Positions 1 through 7,259 are shown, counted from the first letter of the stretch. The stretch: DNA of 10,864 nt from Trueperaceae bacterium (GCA_029210865.1 JARGGE010000058.1:1-10864); one strand, 5' to 3'. The notes: generated from the sequence alone by a model not told the origin. A program made the numbers and translations.

Positions 1-1558
1 AGGTCCAGCGGCCGTCGTCCGCCAGCGCGAAGCCGTCGGGCGCCGCGTCGACGAGGGCGAACGTCGGCGCATCGCCGACGTCCGGGTCCTCCGCGAGCAG
101 CCGGCCAGCGAGCGGCGGCGCCGCGGCCACGACGGTCGCGGCCGCGTCCTGGGCGACCGGCGCGTCGTTCGCGCCGACCACCCGCACCGAGACCGTCCCG
201 ACGCCGGTCGCGCCGAGCGGATCGGCGACGGCGACCTCGAAGGCGTCCACCCCGAGCCCGCCGGCGGGCAAGGCGTCGACGGCGGCGGCATCGACCTCGT
301 AGCGGCCAGTGCCGTCGCTCGCGAGCCGCCAGACCCCGGAGCGGCCGCGGACGTCCATGGTGCGCCACACCAGCTCGTCGGCCGCGTGGTCGGGGTCGGC
401 GGCCGTCAGCGCCACGGTCGGGACCTCGACCGCGTGGCGCGCGGGGCCGTCGACGACCTCGATCACCACCGGACCCGCCACCACCGGCGCGTCGTTCACG
501 CCAGCGACCAGGACCGTCACGGCGACGACGTCCTCGCCACCCTCACCATCGCCCACCGCGATCGCGACCGCGGTGGCGACCTGCTGCCCCGGACGCAGCG
601 AGGCGAACTCGTCGCCGGGATCGAACGCCAGCGCGCCGGCGCCGGCGACCGTGAACGACCCGCCGTAGCTGCCCGGCCGGGGCCGCCCGACCCCGTCCGG
701 CTCGCCGCCGACCGCGACCACCCGCAGGGCGTCGCCATCGGGCGCCACGTCGTTCGCGAGCACCCCCGGGGCGGCGATGCGGATCGGCGTGCGCGCGTCG
801 GTCGCGTAGCCGTCGGAGACCGCCCGCGGCGGCACGTTGACCACGGTCCAGGCGAAGCCGGCGGACGCTTCGGCGCCCGCCAGGTCGCGGGCGGTGACGG
901 TGACGGCGAACGGGCTGGCGGTGGAGGCGTCGGCGGCCAGCACGCCCGCGACGATGCCGGTCCCGGGCTCGATCGCGAGGCCGGCGGGCAGCCCCACGGC
1001 CGCGAAGCGCAGGCCGTCACCGGCGTCGGGGTCGCTGAAGGCGGCCGCGAGCTCGACGCGCACCGCCTCGCCGTCGGCCGCGCTGCGGTCGGGCAACGGC
1101 CCGGCCACGGGCGCGTCGTTCGCGCCGACGACGAGGATCGCGACCACTGCCTCGGTCCCGTCGACCGCGCGGACGACGAAGCGGTCCTCGAGCGCCGCGC
1201 CGGCCGGCAGGGCGTCGACCGCGGGGTGGGCGTCATCGAGGCGGTAGGTCCAGGCGCCGTCCGCGGCGACGGCGTACGTGCCGAAGCCCAGGTCGGACGG
1301 CCGGGCCTCCCGGGGCTGGAACGGGGTGCCGGGCCCCGTGAGGTGGGGGGCGATCAGGAGCCCGCTGGCCACGGGCCGCCCGGACGCGGCGCCCGCCTCA
1401 CGGACCGCGCCGAACGCGTCGCCGGCGAGCGGCGTCGCGGACGCGGACGCCACGAAGGCGCCGTTCGCCATCAGCGCCGCCGCGAGGACCCAAGGCGCGG
1501 CCCACCGGCCATCGAGGCCGACGGCGACGGGAACCGGGGGACGGGCGCGGGCGCGCAT
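1..1558 (-). CDS. Secreted VCBS/cadherin-like repeat protein (N-terminal part, runs off left edge)
   Basis: The frame is open from an ATG at 1558 to the window edge (519 codons, no stop); the C-terminus lies outside. An in-frame stop just upstream of the ATG makes this the first possible ATG. The N-terminus looks like a signal peptide: arginine-rich residues 1-7, a hydrophobic stretch around 19-38, and a likely cleavage after Ala-Ser-Ala near 39-41. Residues about 45-151 form a VCBS-type repeat with the typical DGAWTYRLDD core. Residues 152-241 resemble a He_PIG/Ig-like module, 243-359 a bacterial cadherin-like module, 360-468 another VCBS-like module, and a further one begins at 469. Modules end in NDAPV (147, 355, 464), and DALPAG occurs twice. 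Such proteins are exported and often act in adhesion or the extracellular matrix; the exact role is unknown. The gene follows speA by 33 bp, so read-through transcription is likely. No strong ribosome site is visible. Confidence 0.8.
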   Translation of the reverse strand, partial: MRARARPPVPVAVGLDGRWAAPWVLAAALMANGAFVASASATPLAGDAFGAVREAGAASGRPVASGLLIAPHLTGPGTPFQPREARPSDLGFGTYAVAADGAWTYRLDDAHPAVDALPAGAALEDRFVVRAVDGTEAVVAILVVGANDAPVAGPLPDRSAADGEAVRVELAAAFSDPDAGDGLRFAAVGLPAGLAIEPGTGIVAGVLAADASTASPFAVTVTARDLAGAEASAGFAWTVVNVPPRAVSDGYATDARTPIRIAAPGVLANDVAPDGDALRVVAVGGEPDGVGRPRPGSYGGSFTVAGAGALAFDPGDEFASLRPGQQVATAVAIAVGDGEGGEDVVAVTVLVAGVNDAPVVAGPVVIEVVDGPARHAVEVPTVALTAADPDHAADELVWRTMDVRGRSGVWRLASDGTGRYEVDAAAVDALPAGGLGVDAFEVAVADPLGATGVGTVSVRVVGANDAPVAQDAAATVVAAAPPLAGRLLAEDPDVGDAPTFALVDAAPDGFALADDGRWT

Positions 1559-1591
1559 GGCCCTAGCCTACGCGCCGCACCGGCGCCGGCC

Positions 1592-3517
1592 TCACACCTG
1601 CTCGAGGTAGGTGTACCCGACCAGCTCGGCGTCGTAGAGCTCGGTGACCTCGCGCTTCTCGTCGGCGCTGAGCTTGGTGCCGCTGCGCTCCGCCTCGCGG
1701 ATCTCGTCCTGCAGCCAGCCGTGCAGCTCGCGGGTCTCGTAGCCCATGTTCTCGATCACCCGGCGCGCCTTCTGGCCGTTGACGAAGCGCTCGAGGCGCC
1801 AGGCGCCGTCGGCGTCGAGGCGCACGTGCGCCTCGTTCATGCGCCCGAACAGGTTGTGGTTGTTGGCGAGCACGTCCTGGTAGGCGCCGGTGAGGAACGC
1901 CCCCAGGTAGTACGGCTTGCCCGGCACCAGGTCGTGGACCGGCAGCGTCGACTTGACGTCGCGCAGGTCGATGAACTTCTGGATCTTGCCGTCGCTGTCG
2001 CAGCTGATGTCCACGAGGGTCGCCTCGCGCGTCGGCTCCTCGGCCAGCCGGTGCAGCGGCACGATCGGGAAGAGCTGCTGGATCGCCCAGTGGTCGGGCA
2101 TCCCCTGGAAGAGGCTGAAGTTGACCACGTACTGGTCGGCGAGCCGCTTGGGGAGCGCCTCGAGCTCCTCGGGGACGTAATCGAGCTGCTCGACGACCTT
2201 GGCGATCCGCAGCAGCGTGCGGTGGTAGAGCTGCTCGACGTGCGCCCGCTCGTGGAGCGTGACGTAGCCGAGGTCGAAGAGGCTGTGCATCGTGTCCTTG
2301 TTCGACACCGCCTCGTTGAACACCTCGCGGTAGTTCTTGAGGTTGACGTCCTTGGCGAGCTCCTGCATGTCGCGCACCACCGCGTGCACCTCGCCCTCGA
2401 GGGGCGGGAGCTCGTACGTGGCGCGGGTCGGGCCGATCGCGTCGATCACCGGCAGCACGATCATCGCGTGGTGCGCCGTGAGCGCCCGCCCCGACTCCGT
2501 GACGACGATCGGGTGCGGCGCGCCGCCATCGTCGCAGGTCTCCTTGATCGTGTAGACGACCGTGTCGGCGTACTCGCTCAGGCCGTAGTTCGCCGAGGCG
2601 TAGAAGTTCGTCTTGGAGCCATCGTAGTCGACGCCCAGCCCGCCCCCCACGTTCAGGTAGCGGACGTCGGCGCCCATCCCGACCACGTCGACGTACACCT
2701 GCGCCGCCTCGCGCACCGCCACCTTGATCTTGCGCACGTCGGTGAGCTGGCTGCCGACGTGGCAGTGGATCATCTGGAGCGCGCCGAGCTTGCCGAGCGC
2801 CCGCAGGCGGCCCACCGCGTGGATCAGCTCGGTGGCCGTGAGCCCGAACTTCGCCTCGTCGCCGCCCGACGCCTCCCACTGGCCCGCCCCCTTGGCGTGC
2901 AGCTTGAAGCGGATGCCCACCACGGGCTCGACGTCCATCTCGGCCGAGACGCGCAACACGCGCTCGAGCTCGCTCGGCTTCTCGAGCGTGATGACCACGT
3001 TCTTGCCGAGCTTGCGCCCCCACAGCGCCAGGCGGATGAAGTCGTCGTCCTTGAAGCCGTTGCAGCAGATGAGCGCGTCGGGGTGGGTGTCCTGCACCAG
3101 GATGAGCGCCAGCTCGGCCTTGCTGCCGGCCTCCAGGCCGGTGGCGTAGCGGGCGCCGTATTCGGCGATCGTCTCGACGACCACGCGCCTCTGGTTGACC
3201 TTGATCGGGTAGACGCCCTGGTAGCGCGCCTTGTAACCGGCCTCGCGGATCGAGGCCTGGAACGACTGGTTGATGCGGTCGAGCCGGTCCTCGATGATCT
3301 GCGGGAAGCGCAGGATGACCGGCAGCGTGCGCCCCTCGGCCTTGAGCCCCTCGACGATGGCGGGGATCGATACCGCGGAGGCCTGGGCGCCGCGCTGCAG
3401 CACGTGCATGTCGCCATCGCTGCCGACCTCGAAGTAGCCGCTCGCCCAGGAGGAGACGGCGTACAGTTCCTCCGCGTCGGCGGTCTTGAACGGGGCTTCG
3501 GGGACGACGTGGGCCAA
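1592..3517 (-). CDS. speA: Biosynthetic arginine decarboxylase (PLP-dependent, SpeA family)
   Basis: SpeA decarboxylates L-arginine to agmatine, the first step of the agmatine route to putrescine and spermidine, in the cytoplasm. The 641 residues match the family's usual length (about 630-660). The alanine-racemase-like fold III barrel carries the PLP lysine in YPIKVNQ (Lys106), then HCHVGSQ (251-257) and the phosphate-binding glycine run NVGGGLGVDYDG (289-300). The C-terminal domain holds the conserved catalytic cysteine in DISCDSDGK (Cys506). The insertion and helical region between the two domains is present, and nothing looks truncated. The start is TTG at 3517, chosen because a consensus GAGGAGG lies 7 nt upstream and the N-terminus PFKTADAEELYAVSSWASGYF is where family homology begins. 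An ATG farther upstream is in a different frame. No agmatine ureohydrolase or aminopropyltransferase lies nearby. Confidence 0.96.
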   Translation of the reverse strand: MAHVVPEAPFKTADAEELYAVSSWASGYFEVGSDGDMHVLQRGAQASAVSIPAIVEGLKAEGRTLPVILRFPQIIEDRLDRINQSFQASIREAGYKARYQGVYPIKVNQRRVVVETIAEYGARYATGLEAGSKAELALILVQDTHPDALICCNGFKDDDFIRLALWGRKLGKNVVITLEKPSELERVLRVSAEMDVEPVVGIRFKLHAKGAGQWEASGGDEAKFGLTATELIHAVGRLRALGKLGALQMIHCHVGSQLTDVRKIKVAVREAAQVYVDVVGMGADVRYLNVGGGLGVDYDGSKTNFYASANYGLSEYADTVVYTIKETCDDGGAPHPIVVTESGRALTAHHAMIVLPVIDAIGPTRATYELPPLEGEVHAVVRDMQELAKDVNLKNYREVFNEAVSNKDTMHSLFDLGYVTLHERAHVEQLYHRTLLRIAKVVEQLDYVPEELEALPKRLADQYVVNFSLFQGMPDHWAIQQLFPIVPLHRLAEEPTREATLVDISCDSDGKIQKFIDLRDVKSTLPVHDLVPGKPYYLGAFLTGAYQDVLANNHNLFGRMNEAHVRLDADGAWRLERFVNGQKARRVIENMGYETRELHGWLQDEIREAERSGTKLSADEKREVTELYDAELVGYTYLEQV

Positions 3518-3524
3518 GGCTGGG

Positions 3525-3531
3525 CCTCCTC
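3525..3531 (-). promoter_or_regulatory. Ribosome-binding site that fixes the TTG start of speA
   Basis: On the minus strand GAGGAGG sits 7 nt before TTG at 3517. No in-frame ATG or GTG has such spacing, so the TTG is the credible start. Upstream, a TACGCT that could serve as a -10 box lies at 3568-3573 without a convincing -35 box; the speA promoter is therefore only guessed to lie in 3532-3600. Confidence 0.7.
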
Positions 3532-3590
3532 GGGAACGGGCGCCGCCCGCTCGGCCGACGGCCCATCAGCGTAACAGAGAGGCCGGGTCG

Positions 3591-3791
3591 TCAGGAGGCG
3601 TCATCGGGCGCGCCGCAGTCGGGCGGCGTGCCCACCCACCAACGGGCCTCGCGCTGCAGCGTTCGTGCCATGCGACCGCCGCTGGCCATGAGAGCTCGCC
3701 ACTCCGAGACGTCGTAGACGAGGAGGTCGGCCGGCACCGGCAGCCCGATGGTGGACCAGGCCGGCGCCGTCGGACGCGGCTTGGGACCGTC
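3591..3791 (-). pseudogene. C-terminal remnant of an MNT-type nucleotidyltransferase (antitoxin-like)
   Basis: The last 66 codons before the TGA at 3591 read as the end of a minimal nucleotidyltransferase: a GLPVPADLLVY strand, then EWRAL, then a helix with GGRMARTLQREARWW. This pattern closes many DNA polymerase beta-like nucleotidyltransferases that pair with HEPN proteins, where the MNT partner AMPylates and neutralises the HEPN RNase. The catalytic part (GSxARG...DxD) is absent because homology stops at 3791, exactly where the IS21-type left end begins. The remnant therefore cannot be active. On the minus strand it lies downstream of a HEPN N-terminal remnant (4253-4357), in the usual operon order. 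Assignment rests on recognising the terminal motif only, so another nucleotidyltransferase subfamily is possible. Confidence 0.6.
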
Positions 3792-4255
3792 TGTCACGGG
3801 ACACCGTACGGTTGCGCTTAAGGGACACCCAGATTCCCGCACTCGATCGGCGCTCGGCTGCGTAACCTCTCGGTACTCGGGAGGCCGTCGTGGCGAGGCT
3901 GTCGGAGCGCGAGCTGGTGTGCGTGGAGGTGCTCGTGGGTAAGGGCAGGAGCCTGCGCCAGGTCGCGAAGGAGCTCGGCGTCGACGAGAGCACCCTCCGG
4001 TACCGCTTGGGTCGCCGCCGCGCCGGTGCGGTGGACGGCCGCACGAAGCAGTCCGAGGCGTGCCCGCCGTTCGAGGACGCGATCGCGAAGTGGATCGAGG
4101 CTCAGGACTGGAGCGGGCAGGGCGAGCGGCCGGCGAGCGTGCGCGGCCTGTACGACGATCTGGTGCGCGATCACGGCTTCTCGGGCTCGTACAAGAGCGT
4201 CGTGCGGTTCGTGCGGCGGCGCGCGCCGGCGCCGGCGGTGCGGCCCGCGCGGCGC
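3792..4255 (+). mobile_element. IS21-family element remnant: left end plus truncated istA
   Basis: The left boundary is TGT at 3792, the usual first bases of IS21 ends. It is followed by two copies of GGGACACC (3798-3805 and 3822-3829), 24 bp apart, matching the repeated transposase-binding sites inside IS21 termini. The istA start follows at 3890. The rest of istA, all of istB and the right terminal repeat are missing; the sequence switches to a HEPN gene remnant near 4253-4256. With one end only, no target duplication can be tested. The element is immobile by itself. Confidence 0.72.
3890..4255 (+). pseudogene. istA: Truncated IS21 transposase IstA (N-terminal third)
   Basis: Starting at GTG 3890, five nt after GGGAGG (3879-3884), about 122 codons resemble the IstA N-terminus. 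There is a helix-turn-helix at residues 20-42 (SLRQVAKELGVDESTLRYRL). A second DNA-binding module at about 60-110 includes RPASVRGLYDDLVRDHG and the GSYKSVVRFVRRR segment typical before the catalytic core. The DDE catalytic domain that should follow is absent. The frame stays open by chance to 4414, but residues beyond 122 are antisense to the HEPN remnant and do not look like transposase. Full-length IstA is usually 400-500 residues, so this is a non-functional fragment. It could still bind IS ends if expressed, which is speculation. Confidence 0.75.
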
Positions 4256-4357
4256 GGCGAAGCACGCCCAGTCGAAGCGCGCCTCGCTGGCCGCCGCGCG
4301 CGCGTGACCGAGGTCGTGCTCAGCCCGTGCGAAGCAGTCGCCGCTGCGCTGCGCCAC
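4253..4357 (-). pseudogene. N-terminal remnant of a HEPN-domain protein (toxin-like)
   Basis: From GTG at 4357, preceded by GAGGAGG (4364-4370) with 6 nt spacing, 35 codons read MAQRSGDCFARAEHDL, then GHARAA, then FDWACFAA. This is the signature opening of HEPN proteins, whose first helix normally reads like WLxxAExDLxxAR and whose second reads WACFxAQQAAEKA. Homology breaks immediately after WACFAA at the junction with the istA fragment. The RNase-type catalytic motif (Rx4-6H), normally in the second half, is missing. Together with the MNT C-terminus at 3591-3791, the remnant points to a former HEPN-MNT gene pair transcribed on the minus strand. The frame stays open further left only because it runs antisense to istA. 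Confidence 0.65.
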
Positions 4358-4410
4358 CGGCCGCCTCCTCGGTTCAGGTCACCCGATGCCGATCGCGCTT
4401 CCCTGCGGCA

Positions 4411-5825
4411 CTAGGCCGTCGCCGCCTCGCGCCCGGCCACCGCCTCGTGCAGCCCCAGGGCGTCGAGGGCGTGGATCCGCTCGCGCAGGGCCGCCCAGGC
4501 GGCCGCCCGCTCGGGCCGCGGCGCCACCGTGGCCGCGATAGCGAGGGGTGCGTGCGCGACCGCTGCGTCGAGGTCGGCGAAGGCGCCGCACGCCACGCCA
4601 CCGAGCAGCGCGGCGCCGACCGCCGAGGTGGCGGAGGCGTCGAGGAGCTCGAGCGTCGAGCCAGAGGCGTCCGCGACCGCCTGGGCGAACGCCGCATTGC
4701 GCAGCCTGCCCACGCCAGCGCCTCGCGGTCGTGGCCCGGCTCCAGCCCCAGCCAGCCGCCGCGGGCGTGGCCCTTCATGAGCGGGGCGCGCTCGCCGGTC
4801 AGGTAGGGCAGGAACAGCGGCGCCGTCGCCGGCGGGGCGTCGCCCATCGCACCGTAGAGGTCGTCCCAGGCGAGCCCGAGCAGCGTCCGCGCCCAGTCGA
4901 GCGCGACGCCGGCGTTGTTGACGCTGGCCTGCCGCAGCCAGCCGCGCGCGTGGCAGAACGCGTGCAGGCCCGCGATCGCGCCCGCGGGCGCCGCCGCCTC
5001 GACGACCAGCGCCTGCGCGCCGGTGCCGACCATCAGCTGCGCCTGGCCGGGCCGCACGGTGCCGGTGCCGACCGCGGCGGCCTGCTGGTCGCCGGCGCCG
5101 AACGCCACCGGGACGCCCGCGCGCAGGCCGAGGTGACGCGCGGCTGCCGGGGTCAGCCGGCCGGCGGCGGCACCGGGCTCGCCGAGCGCCGGCATGAGCG
5201 CCGAATCGACCCCGAAGACCTCCAGCGTGGCCGTCGACCAGCGCCGCCCGGCGACGTCGAACATGAGGGTCGCCGACGCGTCGGTCGGCTCGCTGCCGGG
5301 CTCGCCCGTCAGCCGGAAACGCAGCGCATCCTTGGCGAGCAGCAGCGTGCGGGCGCGGGCCAGCGCCTCGGGCTCGCGCTCGCGCAGCCACGCCAGCGGC
5401 GGCAGCGTCAGCCCCAGGACGACGGGGTTGGCGAGCTCGTCGCGCAGGCCGGCCGCGTCGATCCTCGCGGCGACCTTCCGGAGCAGGCCGGCGGCGCGGG
5501 TGTCCATCCAGGTGATGGCCGGGCGCACGACCGCCCCGTCGGCGCCCTGCAGGACGAACGTGTGCATCTGGCCGCTGAGGCCGACACCTACGACGTCGGC
5601 GCCAGCGACGTCGGCCAACGCAGCGCGGGTCGCCTCGCCGGCGGCCGCCCACCAGTCGTCGGGGTCCTGCTCGGCCCAACCCGGCGCGGGCGCGCGGGTG
5701 GGGTAGGCGGCGCTGCGCTCGGCGAGCACGCGGCCGTCGAGGTCGAGGAGCAGCGCCTTGAGGCTGGAGCTGCCTAGGTCGAGGCCGAGGAGGGTGGGGG
5801 TGGTGGGGTTCGCGGGGTGGTTCAG
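4411..5825 (-). pseudogene. FGGY-family carbohydrate kinase (xylulokinase-like), broken by an internal deletion and frameshift
   Basis: An intact relative would phosphorylate a sugar or sugar alcohol with ATP in the cytoplasm. Residues 12-30 hold the N-terminal phosphate-binding strand LLGLDLGSSS. The sugar-binding SGQMH is at 84-88, ITWMDTR at 104-110, the catalytic-base aspartate in GAGDQQAAAVG (Asp246), and YLTGERAP at 341-348. Reading continues to about residue 374 (AWAG, near 4705-4716), where the correct frame shifts. The new frame supplies the C-terminal 99 residues (GRLRNAAFAQAVADASG to the TAG at 4411). Aligned from memory with E. coli XylB, about 33-36 residues are missing at the junction. 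They include the LEGV helix and most of the GGGARS adenosine-binding loop. The likely start is CTG at 5825. It is the last gene of the transporter operon, 190 bp after the binding protein. The natural substrate is unknown. Confidence 0.8.
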
Positions 5826-5831
5826 GGCGTG

Positions 5832-5838
5832 CCCTTCC
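5832..5838 (-). promoter_or_regulatory. Candidate ribosome site for a CTG start of the kinase gene
   Basis: GGAAGGG on the minus strand lies 6 nt before CTG at 5825. The N-terminal phosphate-binding strand of FGGY kinases begins about 11 residues later, so the true start must be close. No ATG, GTG or TTG in this frame lies near that point. A CTG start is rare but is the best supported here. Confidence 0.45.
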
Positions 5839-5945
5839 GAAGCGTCGTGGCCGTCGCGGCGCGTGTGGGGTGCCTGGCGGAGGAGGGCGACGACGCGTGG
5901 GTTCCCGATCGATGCGTGCTTGCCGCCGCGGCCACCCCCCGCAAG

Positions 5946-5979
5946 CGACGGGTGGGGTTCAAGCGTACCCCACCCGTCG
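5946..5979 (-). terminator. Strong stem-loop between binding-protein and kinase genes
   Basis: A perfect 13-bp inverted repeat, CGACGGGTGGGGT and its complement, encloses an 8-nt loop (5959-5966). It lies 37 bp after the stop of the binding protein and about 120 bp before the kinase. There is no T-run on either side, so it is not a classical Rho-independent terminator. It may partly terminate, or protect the 3' end of the upstream message so that the binding protein is made in excess of the kinase. The remaining 5826-5945 shows no gene. Confidence 0.55.
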
Positions 5980-6015
5980 TCGTCACGCGTCGCGCGAATC
6001 GTCAGCCGCCGTCGC

Positions 6016-7155
6016 TCAGCGCTCCAGGGCCGCGACACCCGTGTAGCGGAAGGCCACCTCGCGCAAGGCAAGGACCTCGGCCTCGGTCATGTCGCCGGTC
6101 GCGATCGTCATGCGGCCGAGGAACACCAGCGGCAGCTCATCGGCGCGCCCCTCGACGTCGTAGCGGATCGCCTCCGCCATCGCCACGCCCAGGTCGTCGG
6201 CCATGCGCATGGGGGTGAAGCCGAGCTCGCCGCGCACGAGGGCATCGAGCTCGTCGCCCGTGCCGCCCCAGCCACTGACCGTCACGCGGTCGAGCGCGTT
6301 CATCGACAGCACGGCGGAGAGCGTGCCCATCGCCATCGCGGTGTTGGCGTTGTGGATCAGGGTGACCTCGGGGTAGGCGGTCAGCACCTGCTGGCTGCCG
6401 CTGAAGCCGCCCTCGCGCTCGAAGTTGCCGTAGTGCTCGTAGGCCAGCTTCCAGTCGGAGTTCTGCTCAAGGCAGTCGATGAAGCCGCCCGAGCGCTGGT
6501 CGTCGACCAGGCCGGGGACGCCGCGCATGACAGCGTACGAGCCAGAGGTCCCGAGGTTCTCGAGCACCCAGTCGCACTTGATCTGCGAGCCGTTGTAGTG
6601 CGAGAAGGCGGCGTACATGAGCGGCTGGTCGTCGCCCAGCGTCTGCAGCACCTGGTCGTAGGTGAAGATGATGACCTTCTTGCCGGCGGCGACGAGGTCG
6701 CGGATGTTCTCGGCGTTGATCAGCAGCTCCGTCGGGCCGTAGACGACGTACTCGTAGTCGTCGTTGATCACCTGCTCGGTGTAGGTGGCCTGCATGACGT
6801 GGTCGTTGATTCCGGAGGCGAACTGCACGGCCTCGAACGGCAGGCCGATCTCCTCGAGGCGCGCCACCATCGCGAGGTAGCCTCTGAGCCAGGCGTCGGA
6901 CACGTCGAGGCTGGGGTAGATGACGGCGATGCGGACCGGCGTGTCGACGGTGACCGCCAGCGGGGTGGCCGGCGCGCCCACGACCGCCTGCAGCGCCTCC
7001 AGCGGCGCCTCTTCCTGCACCTGGTAGTACCACCAGAAGGCTCGCTCGCCGTCGTCGGGGAGCGGGACAAGCGGGAGGCGCTGGGCGCTCGCCTGGGCGA
7101 GGAGCAACGCCGCAGCGAGCAGGGTGACGAGGGTCTTGATGCGCTGATGATGCAT
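6016..7155 (-). CDS. LuxP-like periplasmic sugar/autoinducer-binding protein of an ABC transporter
   Basis: This 379-residue protein is the extracytoplasmic ligand receptor for the ABC permease and ATPase encoded just upstream. A signal peptide covers residues 1-24 (basic start, hydrophobic core, cleavage after ASA). The rest is a type-I periplasmic fold of the ribose-binding class. It most resembles LuxP, the AI-2 receptor: VSDAWLRG (85-92), GWGG followed by DELDALVRGEL (295-311), MRMADDLGVAMAEAI (316-330) and a closing AFRYTG. Pocket residues known from LuxP appear at Ser86, Trp89, Arg221, Thr272, Trp296 and Arg317. The positions of LuxP Gln77 and Asn159 seem to be Asp84 and Thr165. Start ATG at 7155 has GGAGG 7 nt upstream. 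The ligand may be AI-2-like or another furanose or pentose; the neighbours favour a sugar that is taken up. Confidence 0.85.
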   Translation of the reverse strand: MHHQRIKTLVTLLAAALLLAQASAQRLPLVPLPDDGERAFWWYYQVQEEAPLEALQAVVGAPATPLAVTVDTPVRIAVIYPSLDVSDAWLRGYLAMVARLEEIGLPFEAVQFASGINDHVMQATYTEQVINDDYEYVVYGPTELLINAENIRDLVAAGKKVIIFTYDQVLQTLGDDQPLMYAAFSHYNGSQIKCDWVLENLGTSGSYAVMRGVPGLVDDQRSGGFIDCLEQNSDWKLAYEHYGNFEREGGFSGSQQVLTAYPEVTLIHNANTAMAMGTLSAVLSMNALDRVTVSGWGGTGDELDALVRGELGFTPMRMADDLGVAMAEAIRYDVEGRADELPLVFLGRMTIATGDMTEAEVLALREVAFRYTGVAALER

Positions 7156-7208
7156 CCGTGTTCCTCCAGTCGGGCCGGGGCTGCGTCGCCCGCGGCGCGC
7201 GGGGCGTG

Positions 7209-7234
7209 CGGTCCGGGCAGGGCGCACCGGACCG
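7209..7234 (-). other. Intercistronic inverted repeat between permease and binding-protein genes
   Basis: In the 104-bp gap between the permease stop and the binding-protein start, an 8-bp perfect repeat (CGGTCCGG and its complement) flanks a 10-nt loop. There is no T-tract. It could stabilise or process the message so that the binding protein is expressed at its own level, but short GC-rich dyads also arise by chance here. Confidence 0.35.
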
Positions 7235-7259
7235 GCGTACGAGCGGGTGGGACGGGCGG

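Noticed and set aside
1580..1589. Ten-base palindrome CCGGCGCCGG after speA as a terminator
   Set aside because: It is a short self-complementary GC run without a loop or T-tract, expected by chance at this base composition.
386..3574. Very long open frame on the plus strand opposite speA and the repeat protein
   Set aside because: Its translation is compositionally biased and low in complexity (Arg/Val/Asp/Leu), with no recognisable domain. The minus strand carries an unmistakable SpeA and VCBS-like modules. It is an antisense artefact of high GC.
3818..4357. Continuous minus-strand frame from the HEPN start across the IS fragment, as one 179-residue gene
   Set aside because: Only the first 35 residues resemble a known family. 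The rest is antisense to istA and ends at the IS left end, so it is a chance read-through.
4256..4414. Continuation of the istA frame past codon 122
   Set aside because: Residues beyond the junction show no transposase similarity and overlap the HEPN N-terminus on the other strand.
4411..5825. Naming the kinase LsrK because of the LuxP-like receptor
   Set aside because: The visible core (SGQMH, YLTGERAP, GAGDQQ) reads as xylulokinase-like, and no LsrF, LsrG or LsrR genes are present.
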